Position numbers and translations under genes: made by a program | Shown: positions 1 through 11,194 of the stretch, piece after piece | Layout: the number at the start of each line of letters is the position of its first letter | Numbering within the stretch: the first letter of the stretch is position 1 | Notes under the pieces: generated by a model | What the model was told of the DNA's origin: nothing | Seen by the model: only the letters and a program-made list of their open reading frames with translations | Databases searched by the model: none | Assembly: GCF_008831285.2 (NCBI RefSeq) | Contig: NC_045138.2 | Location: 43,327,115-43,391,114 of the forward strand | From: Nymphaea colorata | Taxonomy: Eukaryota > Streptophyta > Magnoliopsida > Nymphaeales > Nymphaeaceae | Direction: 5' to 3' | Length of the DNA: 64,000 bases

Positions 1-203
1 CTACTTGATGTACCTAATCCACTTGCAAAACTCAAAAAAATAGTTCTCCATACACACTACACCTTTTAAAAATCTAATTATGTAGGAATTTAAGCTGTCG
101 ATGCAAAGGTTCTCTCATTTGCAAAAAGTGCCAAGCAATTGAATTTGCCTTAGGACCTCCCTTCAAGTTTTTCCACACTTTCGAGCTTGGGAATGACCGA
201 TCT
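1..203. other. Unassigned flank left of element A
   Basis: No gene, exon or repeat unit was recognised. By position it should lie in the last intron of the minus-strand pseudouridine synthase gene, whose remaining 3' exons must be further left if the gene is intact. A minus-strand frame is open through much of it, but it matches no family I know. Confidence 0.4.
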
Positions 204-208
204 AAACC
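204..208. repeat. Target-site duplication of A, left copy (AAACC)
   Basis: AAACC directly precedes the TG of the 5' LTR and recurs at 10415-10419 directly after the CA of the 3' LTR. Confidence 0.85.
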
Positions 209-389
209 TGTTAAAGATACAAAAAAGGGGTTTTCTGAAATATTAGGAAGTTAGGGAAGGTCTCTTTAAATGTTTTGTTACTTTTAGTGGACTTCTCTTG
301 TAATTTTCCCTAACCCTAATCTCTTAATAGAGATTAGGGTCACGTAATGCAAGACAACTTTTTGCTGCCTCTCTCTCTCTCTCGTAACA
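209..389 (+). repeat. 5' LTR of element A
   Basis: The repeat is 181 bp, starts TGTTAAAG and ends CGTAACA, and matches 10234-10414 base for base by eye. It ends in a CT microsatellite tract. Confidence 0.93.
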
Positions 390-401
390 TGGTATCAGAG
401 C
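390..401 (+). other. Primer-binding site of A
   Basis: TGGTATCAGAGC directly follows the LTR. It is the standard plant copia PBS, complementary to the 3' end of initiator tRNA-Met. Confidence 0.9.
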
Positions 402-1114
402 GGGTGTGGGCGTCGACGGCAGAGTGCACTTTCCGGTGACCTTCTCCGGCGATCACCATCTTCTCCGACGAACAGCCAAGTGAGTTCGTTCCTTTTTTTT
501 CTCTCGTTCTCTCCCTTGTCACCGCTACTCCTTATTCCCTCTTATCACCCAATAAGGAGACAGTGAGGGAATAGGGGTTGGGCGTGCCGTGAGAAGGAGG
601 ACCTGATCACGCCTATGTGGAAGGCGTGATCAGATCCTCATATTGGTCGTATGAAGAGACTATTGTGGATGCAGCGTGACGTGTGATGCTGTGGTTTGTG
701 ATGATCGTAAATACAGTTTCGGTAAAGTCAAGCTGCGTGAGGTGTTGTGGATGCTTTGTGGAGTCTATGTGCTGTTTATAAATTCAGGTTTTTTGAATAT
801 GATCAGATTTTTTCTATAGATCGTGGATACAAATTCAGTAAAGAAAGGCTGCGTGAGGACTGTTGCTGATCCTTAGTACAAGTTTTTGTTTGATTTCGTG
901 GATTTCTTTGACATTTGACACGTGGACAGGAAGTTTTATGAGAACTAGCTGCTGTTATAAGTGGCAGCAGTCTTCAGTCGTTGGGAGCAACAGTCTTCAG
1001 TCGTTGGGAGTTCATTCTTGTTTTTGTCATCGGCTAAATCAGATCTGAAGTGACAGTAATTTCCTAGCCCTCCTTCTTTAAACGTTTGCGTCAATCTGGT
1101 CTTCTTTATTTACT

Positions 1115-1299
1115 ATGGCTGAAAACAGTAAATCTGAAGGGTCTACTGACTACAAGATGGCTGGGAATTCATTCTCTTATGGAACCACGATGAAACTTAA
1201 TGGCTCAAATTATGAAATATGGTCTAGGGTATTCATAATGTCGGTGGCTGGTCATAGGAAGAAATATATTCTTGAGGAGGATGAACCTATTGAGAAAAA
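1115..1299 (+). pseudogene. gag N-terminus of A, interrupted
   Basis: A frame opens MAENSKSEG and continues to TTMKLNGSNYEIWSRVF, the usual start of a copia Gag with the LxGxNYxxW signature. Homology stops near residue 60, where the AT-rich foreign block begins. The frame runs on to 1369 only by chance. The start is the first ATG after a leader of about 700 nt from the PBS. The closest relative in this window is the gag of element F, which keeps the middle domain missing here. Confidence 0.75.
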
Positions 1300-1985
1300 A
1301 GGAATAATTCTTAATTTTAAAAAATATTTAAAAATCAGAAAAAATAGACAAAAATTCTCAAAAATCTGAAAACAATGAACAAAAAATCAGAAATCAAGAA
1401 AAATAAAAAATGTATTCAAATATAAAAAAGATCATCATACATAAGGAACATTCATGTGTATACTATCAACAACACATTCAAAAATAAGAAATCAAATATT
1501 CAAATTAACATAATAAGCATCTATCACAATTTTAAACTTGAAAATTTTATAAAATTTGAGGACTTAGAGTCTTAAGTCTTGGAGTTTTAGGACTTAGATT
1601 ACATCAGAATTTTATAAGTTCAAACATATAGTTATCATATTTCATGATTCAACGATGATATCTCCCAAATCGACGAATCATCGGTTAATTTTTATGAAAA
1701 TACGCAAAATTTCTCCCTCCTATGTCTATTGGAGTCTTTAAATACAAGAAGAGAGAGAGGAAGGAGTGTTTAAACTTTTAAAAAATAAAGAATTTTATGT
1801 TTTCTCCCGTATCGTACGATACGGGGGTGTATCGCCCGTATCGTACGATACAGGCCCCGTATCGTACGATACGGCCGATACGGGTACGATACGCATGCGT
1901 ATCGTGTATTGAACATGTATCGTATAGGTTTCTTCAACCTATACGATACGTATCGTACGATACGCGTGCGTATCGTACGATACGG
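1297..1985. other. Foreign AT-rich block with palindrome array inside gag of A
   Basis: About 690 bp replaces roughly 200 codons of gag. The first 500 bp are AT-rich with no coding signal. The last 180 bp are an array of GTATCGTACGATAC-type palindromes. Gag homology resumes right after it with the zinc knuckle. No target duplication or terminal repeat was seen at its edges, so it may be a transduced genomic segment rather than a simple insertion. A similar array lies at 39994-40116. Read on the minus strand, both arrays are followed by a TATA-like stretch and ATCATCG motifs. Confidence 0.6.
1806..1985. repeat. Array of GTATCGTACGATAC palindromes
   Basis: CCCGTATCGTACGATACGGG at 1806-1825 is a perfect 20-bp palindrome. 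The core recurs near 1835, 1857, 1950 and 1971 with partial copies between. A 14-bp perfect stem at 1917-1930 pairs with 1936-1949 across a 5-nt loop. The array can fold into several hairpins. Confidence 0.9.
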
Positions 1986-2731
1986 ATAACATTGGATTTC
2001 AGTGCTCTTATTGTGGCAAAATTGGTCATCTAGAGGACCGTTGTTGGGACAAACATCCTCACCTCAGGTCTAATGTTTCCTCTGGACGTGGTGGAGGTAG
2101 AATCACCACAAGCAGAGGTCCTTCTTCATCCCAGGCAACTCATTCAAAGGCAACAATATCTATGGTTGAGTCTTCTACTGATCCTTCTATATCTATGTCA
2201 TATTCTCTTAACCTAAGTAAGGATGAATATGATCGTGTTCTTGCTCAGAAGTCTGGCTCTACATCTGCCTCTACATCTACCAATGCTGCTGTTGTAGATT
2301 CAGCATTCTCTGTTGGTGCTCCTACTGCTGATCCAGGTATGACATGGATGATAGACTCGGGCGCTTCTAGACATTGTTGTAATCAACCACACAATTTTTC
2401 ATCATTTGTCAGATTTTCTACACCACAGTATGTTAAGCTGGCTGATGGCAAGTTGTCCCCTGTTTTGGGTAGCGGTGATATTTATCTTCCACATTTAGGC
2501 ACTATTACACATGTGCTATATGTTCCTCAGTTTCCTGTTAATTTGATATCTGTGAAGCAGCTAGCTATCGACTTACAAGGGAAAGATCTGAAGTCATGTA
2601 TTCTTCAAAAATTTATCAAGGAAATAAAAACTCAGTTTGGATTCATTGTCAAAAATATTCGCACTGATAATGCTCTTGAATTCAAGTCTTCCATTCTACT
2701 TCAGTTTTATGCCGACCATGGAATTCGACCT
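1986..2731 (+). pseudogene. Gag zinc knuckle, protease and partial integrase of A
   Basis: One open frame encodes a CCHC knuckle (CSYCGKIGHLEDRC, from about 2003), a Ser/Thr-rich linker, the aspartic protease motif WMIDSGASRHCC near 2345, and LADGKLSPVLGSGDIYL. After VNLISVKQLAIDLQ the frame jumps to integrase text starting LKSCILQKF, so the pre-integrase HHCC domain and the first catalytic Asp of DDE are deleted near 2580. The second Asp region IRTDNALEF is kept. The frame enters the LTR of B at 2732. Confidence 0.85.
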
Positions 2732-3008
2732 TGTAGAAACACACACCAAGATGGAGAGAAAGAAAAGGAACACACAATATACGTGGAAAACCTCAAAGAG
2801 AGGTGAAAAACCACGGAGAAGCTCTAACCTAGGTGCACAACCGCAACCCTAGGAGAGAGAAAATGTTATTCCACTTAATCAACAAAACAACACAAAGTGG
2901 GATTATAAAGGGAGAACCCGCCTAGGGTACCGAGCCACCCTCGGTTCCCGTGCCCATGGAACCGGGTCCATATCCAGACCCGGTTCCCTTACACAAGATA
3001 TTCTAACA
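2732..3008 (-). repeat. 3' LTR of element B
   Basis: The plus strand reads TGTAGAAACACAC through ATTCTAACA. On the element strand it starts TGTTAGAATATC. It contains an inverted repeat (2925-2934 with 2940-2949, one mismatch) and an imperfect CCGGGTC palindrome, both near the element-strand start, i.e. in U3. Confidence 0.93.
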
Positions 3009-6000
3009 CTCCCCCTCAAGCTTGGCATACATGTCAAACATGCCAAGCTTGCTCACATTTTTCTCAAACTGAGATGTACATAAGGATTTGGTTAAAACAT
3101 CTGCAATCTGATCTTCAGACTTCATATAAGGCAAGATCAACTCCTTAGAATCAATGCGTTCCCGTATGAAGTGGCGATCAATCTTCACGTGTTTGGTTCT
3201 GTCATGCAGGACGGGATTATTTGCAAGGTTAATCGCAGATTTGTTGTCGCAGTACATCTTCATCTTCTCTTCCATTTCAATTCCAATATCTGTTAGAAGG
3301 ATCTTCAACCATAGCATTTCTGTAACTCCCATAGCAACTGCCCTGTATTCAGCCTCGGCACTGGATCTAGAACAAACTTCCTGCCTTTTACTTCTCCAAA
3401 CAACCAGGTTACCCCCTAGAAAGATACAGTACCCTGTAGTAGACCTCCTCGTATCAGTGCACCCTGCCCAATCTGCGTCAGAGTAACCTTCAATATTCAG
3501 TTGGTCTTGCTGAGTATACAGTAATCCCTTCCCTAGGTCATTCTTCAAATACCCCAACACTCTTTCTGCACTCTTCCAGTGACAATCAGTAGGAGCATGC
3601 ATAAACTGACTCAATACATTCACAGCATAGGTGATATCAGGGCGAGTGAGGGTAAGATAGATGAGCTTACCAACCAACCTTTGATACCGACCTTTGCCTT
3701 CCTCATCCAAGATGTTGCCAGTCTTGATGCTTATCTTAGTACCAGACTCCATTGGGGTTAGAAAGGGCCTACATCCAAGTTTACCTGTCTCCTTTAAAAG
3801 ATCCAGGGTGTACTTCCTTTGGCTCATAACAAGCCCTGTCTCTGATCGAGCAATCTCTATCCCCAGAAAGTACCTTAGTTTACCCAAATCTTTCAGATCA
3901 AATTCAGCAGCTAACCTCTCCTTCATCTTCTTTTTCTCCTCTTCATCGTCACCTGTGACAATCATATCATCAACATATACAAAAGGAGACTCACCAAACC
4001 ATTTCTCTGCTTAATGAATAGGGTGTGATCACCATTTCCCTGTTTGTACCCATTAGTCTTCATCACTATCCTCAGTCTTTCAAACCAAGCTCTAGGAGAC
4101 TGCTTTAGTCCATACAAGGCTTTCTTGAGATGACAACATCTTCCGCTTTGGGCATATCCAGGGGGCATGCTCATATAGACCTCTTCTTCTAGACGGCCGT
4201 TCAAGAATGCGTTCTTGACATCAAGCTGGTCCATGCTCCACTTCTTTTGCACAGCAAGTGCTAAGATGACTCTCACGGTTTTCAGTTTGGCAACAGGGGC
4301 AAAAGTTTCAAGATAATCAATACCATATTTCTGACTAAATCCCTTTGCAACAAGGCGAGCCTTATACCTTTCCACAGTACCATCAGGTTTGTACTTCACA
4401 CTAAACACCCACTTGGAACCAACTAAATGAGTGTCCTTGGGGATATCAACAACTTCCCACGTGTTGTTCTTTGCCAAGGCATTCATCTCCTCTGTCATGG
4501 CCTGTAGCCATTTAGGATCCTCTCTGGCATCTTCCACACACCTGGGAATCACAGACTTAGACAAGGATGTAATAAAGCATTTGTAATCCTTACTAAGTTT
4601 CGCATAAGAGACAAATCTCTGAATAGGGTGAGAAGTACAGGACCTGGTGCCCTTGCGCAGGGCTATAGGAAGCTCTTCATTGATTAGACTTGGGTCATCC
4701 GGGGAGCTCACAGGATTGGGATTGGTTACATCAACATTGTCAATCACATCTGTCTTCTTCCTTCTGTACACCTGGCCGAACAAATGATCACGGGCTGTAG
4801 GCTGATTATCAACAAGACCCTCGTCCATGTGACGGTCTCTATCATCTCTGACTGTGTCTGCCACACTGTCACTGGCCTTGTAATCCAAGAAATCCGTAAA
4901 CTGAATCAACTGATTTGAGGAATACTCTTCACTACTGTGCCCTAGATACTCCCCCTGAAGAGGATTCACATGAAAGTATGCCTCATGTTCATGGAAGGTG
5001 ACGTCCCGGGAAACATAGACTTTAGAGGTGGTAGGATCAACACATTTGTATCCCTTCTGAGTGGAGGAATACCCCAGGAACACAGCCTTGACAGACCGAG
5101 GATCAAGTTTCTTGAGGGTGGGACTATGATCATGAACAAAACAGACACACCCGAACACCCGAGGAGTAAGAGGCCAGGGATTCTGAGTAGGCCAAAGCAT
5201 AGAGTACGGGGAATGGCCCTGCAACACACGGGTAGGCATACGGTTAATAAGGTGGGCACTAGTGAGAAGCGCATCACCCCAGTAGCGCTTGGGAACCTGA
5301 CGATGGAACAGAAGGGCCCGGGTAACATCAAGCAAATGGCGATTCTTTCGTTCAGCCACGCCATTTTGGGGAGGTGTGTAACTACATGACGTTTCATGAA
5401 CAATACCCTTGCTCTTCAAGAAATCATCTAGGGATTGAGAGACATACTCTCTAGCATTATCGGTGCGAAAAGCTTGGACAGACGTCTGAAACTGAGTCTC
5501 AACAAAGGCCACAAAGTTTTTGACAATAACGGGAACTTCACTACGTTCTTTCAACAGATACACGAACGTACAACGGGAGTAATCATCAATAAGGGTCATA
5601 AAGTAATGAAAACCACGACAAGTGGGTACTCCCGAAGGACCCCAAACATCAGAATGAACCAAAGCAAATGGACGAGTGGTTTTATTGAATGAAATAGGGT
5701 ACGAGGCCCTAACATGTTTAGCCAACTGACACACTTCACAGGTGAAGGAGTCCATGGAAACAGAATGAAACAAACGGGGAAACAACTTCTTAATCAATGG
5801 AAACGGAAGATGACCAAGCCTCTCGTGCCATCGCATAATAGTAGATCTGTCTTCTACGCCTGACAACTGTCCACTAGTGGCTGAAATAAGAGCGGACGCA
5901 ACCTGCACAGGCAGTCTGTAGAGTCCATCAATAGCCGAACCAATCCCAATCTTCTGCCCCGTCACCAAGTCCTGCAGAAAACACCGATCAGCAGAGAAGA

Positions 6001-7300
6001 TCAGATTACAGTTCAGTTCTTCAGTAATACTGCTGTCAGATAGCAAATTCACAGGAATATTGGGAACATGAAGAGCATTATGAAGACAGTATTTATTTAA
6101 CAAGGACAAACTCCCTTTTCCAGCCACAGAGATAGAAAAACCATCAGCCATAGATACACGTTGCTGCCCCGAAGACAATTTGTATTCTTGGAACATCTTA
6201 GGGTCCCCTGTCATATGATGCGTAGCACCACTGTCAACAATCCAATCACCAAGTGAGGAATTACCTTGGTCACTAGTAGCCACGAGAGCTTGGGCTAACT
6301 TAGCCCCCTCAGACGTGGAAGTATCCTCCTGAGTAGTAGACAGCCGGCTGATATACGCTTGCAGTTCTTTGATTTGATCGGAGGAAAGCTTAGATTTGGC
6401 AACATTTGACGGACTACTCTGACTAGGCTCAGGCACAGAAGGACTCCGGCGGCTAGAAGGAGGACGACCCCGGACAAGCCGCCTCTCAGGATGAAGATCC
6501 CAACAAAAAACAACAGAATGTCCTGATTTGTTGCAATGGCTACACCGCCGAACAGGACGCTGTCCAATCCCAGAAACACGACTAACAAAGGCTGAAGGAG
6601 AACTCCCCTGACTGGTGTCAATATGCATCACCTGTCGACGTTGTTCTTCAGATTCCACACGGGCATACACCTCTTCAATTCCGGGGACCTCGTCACAATT
6701 AAGAATTTGGCTCCTAATGGATTCAAATTCATCGCGTAAGCCTCCGAGGAAAATAAACGTCCGATCCATCCATTCTTTGTCCCAGTACAAGGCATGATCA
6801 GACCCACAGTGCCAGTCATCATTCACATGGTAGTCAAGTTCCTCCCACTTAGTCTTTAGGGCTGCAAAGAAGGCGGCTACAGACAAGTCACCCTGTTTAA
6901 GAGAGTATATGCTACGTTTGATTTGGTACGTACGCAATACTCTCTTCTTACGGCCATACATCCGTGCAAGCACAGTCCACATGTCGTAGGCAGTCGATTT
7001 ACGCAAGATCAAAGGCTGAATATCTGCAGAAACAGAACTAATAATCCATACTTTAACCTGACTATCTTCCAACGTCCAAGTAGCCCATCGCGGATCGGTT
7101 TTTGAAGGTGCAGGCTTCTCCCCAGTAATGTAGGGCAGGCGACCACGACTGGTTATCCCAATTTCTAGGGCAGCCGACCAAGAGAGATAGTTATCCTTGT
7201 TCAGCCGGATGGAGGTGACTTGAACAGGCAAGATCTCGCTCTTGGTATTGCTGCCCGAGTCTAGGGCATCATCGATCTTGAGGGACATCTCCTCGGCCAT
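3003..7300 (-). pseudogene. Gag-pol polyprotein of B, one frameshift
   Basis: The start is the ATG at 7300 ([16 protein letters not shown]); the frame is open further upstream but that text is low-complexity leader. Domains by residue: Gag about 30-240, CCHC knuckle [14 protein letters not shown] near 250, protease [15 protein letters not shown] near 355, integrase with HSDVWGP near 549, TDNAREY and [11 protein letters not shown] with [10 protein letters not shown] near 1031, then RNase H with [10 protein letters not shown]. The frame breaks near 3975-3990, where one base fewer than in C shifts the reading just before the YVDD catalytic motif. The second frame (3965-3003) carries the rest of RT and RNase H, ending in AKLEGEC inside the LTR edge. 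Full length would be about 1430 residues, normal for copia. Confidence 0.92.
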
Positions 7301-7610
7301 CACAATCACCAAGAAGAAAGAATACCCAGCACCAGAGACGACAAACAAGAGGCAGCGGCGCTGTACGGCGGCGGTGTGGAAGAGAGCGACGGCGGTGGGC
7401 AGCGGTGGCGCGGGACGGCGGCGGCGCTGAAATGGGCGACGGCGGCGCTGAAATGGGCGACGGCGGCGCTGGACAGCGGCAACGCAGCAGAGAACAACCA
7501 CGCTGGACGATGGCGGCGCAGCTGGCAGCGCTGGACGGCGGCGGCGCAGCAGCGGCAGAAAAAAAAACGGCGGAAACAGCACTATCACACCAACGATCTC
7601 TCACGCGTTG

Positions 7611-7622
7611 GCTATGATACCA
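7611..7622 (-). other. Primer-binding site of B
   Basis: The plus strand reads GCTATGATACCA, the reverse complement of TGGTATCATAGC. It differs from the consensus TGGTATCAGAGC at one base, while C keeps the consensus. Confidence 0.85.
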
Positions 7623-7899
7623 TGTAGAAACACACACCAAGATGGAGAGAAAGAAAAGGAACACACAATATACGTGGAAAACCTCAAAGAGAGGTGAAAA
7701 ACCACGGAGAAGCTCTAACCTAGGTGCACAACCGCAACCCTAGGAGAGAGAAAATGTTATTCCACTTAATCAACAAAACAACACAAAGTGGGATTATAAA
7801 GGGGGAACCCGCCTAGGGTACCGAGCCACCCTCGGTTCCCGTGCCCATGGAACCGGGTCCATATCCAGACCCGGTTCCCTTACACAAGATATTCTAACA
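7623..7899 (-). repeat. 5' LTR of element B
   Basis: It is 277 bp and matches 2732-3008 except for one base. Directly outside it is the second GACCT at 7900-7904. Confidence 0.93.
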
Positions 7900-10226
7900 G
7901 ACCTCAATATACTTGTCCACATACGTCCCAACAGAATGGTGTAGCCGAACGCAAACATCGGCAACTCCTAAACGTAGCTCGTACCCTCACGTTACATTCT
8001 CACATGCCTGCCTATTTTTGGGGTGATGCTATCCTTACTGCGTGTTACCTCATTAATAGATTACCCTCTTCCTCCATTCAAGACCGTATTCCAATTCAAA
8101 TTCTATATCCAGGGCGTTCATTATTTCATTTACCTCCCAAAGTTTTTGGATGCACTTGCTTCGCACATATCCTAGGCCCAAACAAAAGCAAACTGGCTGC
8201 CCAAGCTATCAAATGTATCTTTATTGGCTATTCAGCTAATCAAAAGGGATACAAATGCTTTGATCCCGTGACCAAGAAAGACATTATCAGTGCGGATGTT
8301 ACCTTCTTTGAGTCTCGTCCTTATTTCCCTCCGTCAAGTCCCTCTTCATCTGAGATGCATGCACCTATACCTCTTCCTATTCCTCCAGTGTCACTTGAGT
8401 CATTTCCATCATCTCAACCTAGGTCACATGAACGTTTTCTTGAGCCTCCGTTGGTTTACACTCGTCGTCTAGGTCCCTCTCTCAACCGTCCACCAGCATC
8501 GTCTCAAGAGGTAAGCTCTACTGATAAGACTGACTCAGGTTTAAGTGATGACTATTCTGCAGCAGATCTCCCTATTGCTATTCGCAAGGGCAAGCGACAG
8601 TGTACCTTACATCCTATATCTAATTCTGTCTCTACTGCTCATCTGAGTACACACTTAGTACAGTTTGATCAAGCTTTATCTAGTCATGTTATCCCGTCCT
8701 CGCACCATCACGCCCTGTTAGATCCACGTTGGCGACAAGCTATGCAGGAGGAAATGGATGCTCTTCTTTCTCGGGAGACTTGGGATTTGGTAGACCCCCC
8801 AACACGCTGTGATGTGGTTGGCTCACGATGGGTATTCACCATCAAGTATCATTCTGATGGGTCAGTTGAAAGGTTCAAGGCCCGTCTTGTCGCAAAAGGT
8901 TATACTCAGACTTATGGTGTTGACTTCTTTGAGACCTTTTCGCTTGTGGCCCGGTTGGGCACTATTCGCTTGATTATCTCTCTTGCTGTCCAACGAGAGT
9001 GGCCTCTTTTTCAATTGGATGTCAAAAATGCCTTTCTGTATGGAGACCTTTCTGAAATTGTTTATATGCAGCAACCACCTGGTTTTGAGCGACAAGGGGA
9101 GTGTTCCAAGGTATGCAAGTTAAAGAAGGCTATTTATGGACTCAAACAGAGTCCCCGTGCATGGTTCCAAAAGCTTACTGAAGTGTTATCTAAGTGTGGA
9201 TTTAGCCGATCCCAACTTGATCACTCATTGTTTATCAAGCGAGGCTCAGCAGGACTTGTGATATTGATTGTCTACGTGGATGATATTGTTCTTACAGGGG
9301 AAAATGATCAAGAGATAGCTCAAACAAAGGAGTTTTTACAGCAACACTTTGTTACGAAAGACCTTGGACAACTTCGTTATTTTCTTGGTATTGAGGTGGC
9401 TCGTAGTAATAAAGGAGTTGTAGTGTCTCAAAGGAAATATGCTCTTGATCTTCTACAGGAAACATGACTATTGGGGGCTAAACCTGCCACACTTCCCATG
9501 AATCCTCGCATTCATATACATGATGATGACTCAGAGCCGTTTGACTCTAGATCTTACAGATCTCTGATAGGGAAACTGTTATATTTGACAGTCACTCGTC
9601 CCGACATTAGCTTTGCTGTGAATAAGTTGAGCCAATTCATGGAAAAACCCCGAAAAGTTCACTGGGATGCAGCTCTAATGATTGTAAGATACTTGAAATC
9701 AGCCCCGGGAAAGGGGCTATGGTTCAAGAAAGGAGAATGTGTTGACATCGAGGCGTATAGTGATGCTGATTATGCTGGATCTGTAGATGATAGGAAGTCT
9801 ACTACCGGGTTTTGTGTCTTTGTGGGCGGTAATCTTATTTCTTGGAGGAGCAAGAAGCAGAATGTTGTGGCTCGTTCTAGTGCTGAGTCAGAATATAGGG
9901 CTATGGCTCAAACTGTGGCTGAAATGTCGTGGGTTAGATCACTACTTGTAGAGTTGGATGTCTCAGTGAATCTCCCAATGAAGATGTATTGTGACAACAA
10001 GGCAGCTACATATATCGCTAACAATCCTGTCTTCCATGAGCGGACTAAACACATTGAAGTGGATTGCCACTATATTCGGGACTTAGTTCAAGGAGGAATT
10101 GTTAGCACTATTCATGTCTCCTCAGAAGATCAGGCAGCAGATATTCTCACTAAAGCTCTTCCCATAGGCGATTTCCTGAGATGTTGTAACAAGCTGAGCA
10201 TGATTGACATATATGCTCCAGCTTGA
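7900..10226 (+). pseudogene. Integrase C-terminus, RT and RNase H of A, one stop
   Basis: The frame continues the integrase cut by [14 protein letters not shown] contains the DDE glutamate, followed by [21 protein letters not shown] spans about 8710-9300 with [32 protein letters not shown] and the catalytic YVDDIVL. A TGA at 9465-9467 interrupts the RT to RNase H connection; the same frame continues at once after it. RNase H carries SDADYAGSVDDRKSTTG and YCDNKAATYIANNP and ends at 10226 just before the polypurine tract. Apart from the stop, this half is well preserved. Confidence 0.92.
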
Positions 10227-10233
10227 GGGGGAG
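10223..10233 (+). other. Polypurine tract of A
   Basis: TTGAGGGGGAG lies directly before the 3' LTR, the site for plus-strand priming. Confidence 0.85.
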
Positions 10234-10414
10234 TGTTAAAGATACAAAAAAGGGGTTTTCTGAAATATTAGGAAGTTAGGGAAGGTCTCTTTAAATGTTT
10301 TGTTACTTTTAGTGGACTTCTCTTGTAATTTTCCCTAACCCTAATCTCTTAATAGAGATTAGGGTCACGTAATGCAAGACAACTTTTTGCTGCCTCTCTC
10401 TCTCTCTCGTAACA
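10234..10414 (+). repeat. 3' LTR of element A
   Basis: It is 181 bp and identical to 209-389 by eye, followed by the AAACC duplication. Confidence 0.93.
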
Positions 10415-10419
10415 AAACC

Positions 10420-11194
10420 CACAATTCCTCCATCCGTAAATTGGTTGCATACCTCTCGACTCACCTTCCTAGTCGAGACTCGAACGAAAATCTCTGACTC
10501 GACGGTTCACATTATGTCACTGCCAGTTACGAGTTGCCATGTAGCAACATATATGCACGTACACATATATGTTCTTTACTTTATGGGATCCATATTGTCT
10601 AACCAGCACTTTTTCTCCAGAGTGCCTGTCTAACTTAAAATTAAGCATGATCTACCGCAATACAGTTGAGTGCAAGTACTCCCTGACGTTATTAATCACA
10701 GTTCGCACCACTAACTTGCTAACCCCAAGAGACCATGGGGCCGCAGAATTGGGGTCACTATATATGAATCTTCCCAATTACCTTACTATGTGCAACATCA
10801 ATTAATCAGACACCCAATTCTAGACTACTAACGACCAGTTGAGGCACCACACTTGCAAGTATACTCCTTTAACAATCTGATGATGATGCCAACAACCAAA
10901 GAACATTCCTTTCGTACACTAGTATACGTCGTGCCCTAATGAATTATAAGTTTCATCTTCCTCTCAAACTGTAAATTTAACAAGCAAGTCTACATAAGTA
11001 CTCTCTCTCCCCCCACAAGCTACATCATACTCATATACAAGATAACCTGCATTAAGAGTATGCTAAAACAGTCATAAACCTCTCCAATATTAGAAAAATC
11101 TCTACCATGCTCCCTAATGCTTCAAATATAAATCCATCATGCTGAAAAGGATAACTATCGACATTCTTAGGGCAAACATCCGTAAAAATTGCGC
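10420..11194. other. Intronic DNA without recognisable feature
   Basis: No exon with splice sites, repeat pair or conserved protein was seen on either strand. By position it lies in the last visible intron of the pseudouridine synthase gene. Confidence 0.4.

Larger units (their letters stand above)
2732..7899 (-). mobile_element. Element B: Ty1/copia LTR retrotransposon nested in A
   Basis: LTRs at 2732-3008 and 7623-7899 (277 bp each) flank one long gag-pol on the minus strand. The target duplication is GACCT (2727-2731, 7900-7904). The PBS on the minus strand is at 7611-7622, and the polypurine tract reads CTCCCCCTCAAGCT on the plus strand at 3009-3022. I count one difference between the LTRs (A/G near 2913 and its partner), so it is young. 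Element C is a close relative of nearly the same length. Gag-pol is disabled by a frameshift at the RT active-site motif. Confidence 0.96.
209..10414 (+). mobile_element. Element A: defective Ty1/copia LTR retrotransposon with B nested inside
   Basis: The element has two LTRs (209-389, 10234-10414), a PBS directly after the 5' LTR, a polypurine tract before the 3' LTR, and a 5-bp target duplication AAACC (204-208, 10415-10419). Domain order is gag, protease, integrase, RT, RNase H, which is Ty1/copia order. The two 181-bp LTRs read identical, so insertion is recent. It cannot be autonomous: the middle of gag is replaced by an unrelated block (about 1297-1985), the pre-integrase and first half of integrase are missing near 2580, a TGA interrupts pol at 9465-9467, and element B is inserted at 2732. 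Removing B and one copy of its target duplication leaves the integrase frame unbroken, so B arrived in an open frame. Confidence 0.95.

Noticed and set aside
390-401. tRNA-derived gene fragments
   Set aside because: TGGTATCAGAGC sites match only the 3' end of initiator tRNA and always adjoin LTRs; they are primer-binding sites.
1806-1985. CRISPR-like array
   Set aside because: The repeats are overlapping palindromes with no constant spacer length, inside a plant retrotransposon.
4970-5692. Plus-strand ORFs of 139 and 85 codons inside B (also 23056-23778 in C)
   Set aside because: They lie antisense to the integrase coding region, recur only because B and C are homologous, and show no domain.
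7269-7664. Minus-strand ORF overlapping the B leader, and the N-terminal extension of the gag frame above 7300
   Set aside because: Arg/Pro/Ala-rich text from GC-rich simple sequence; Gag homology starts only at the ATG at 7300.
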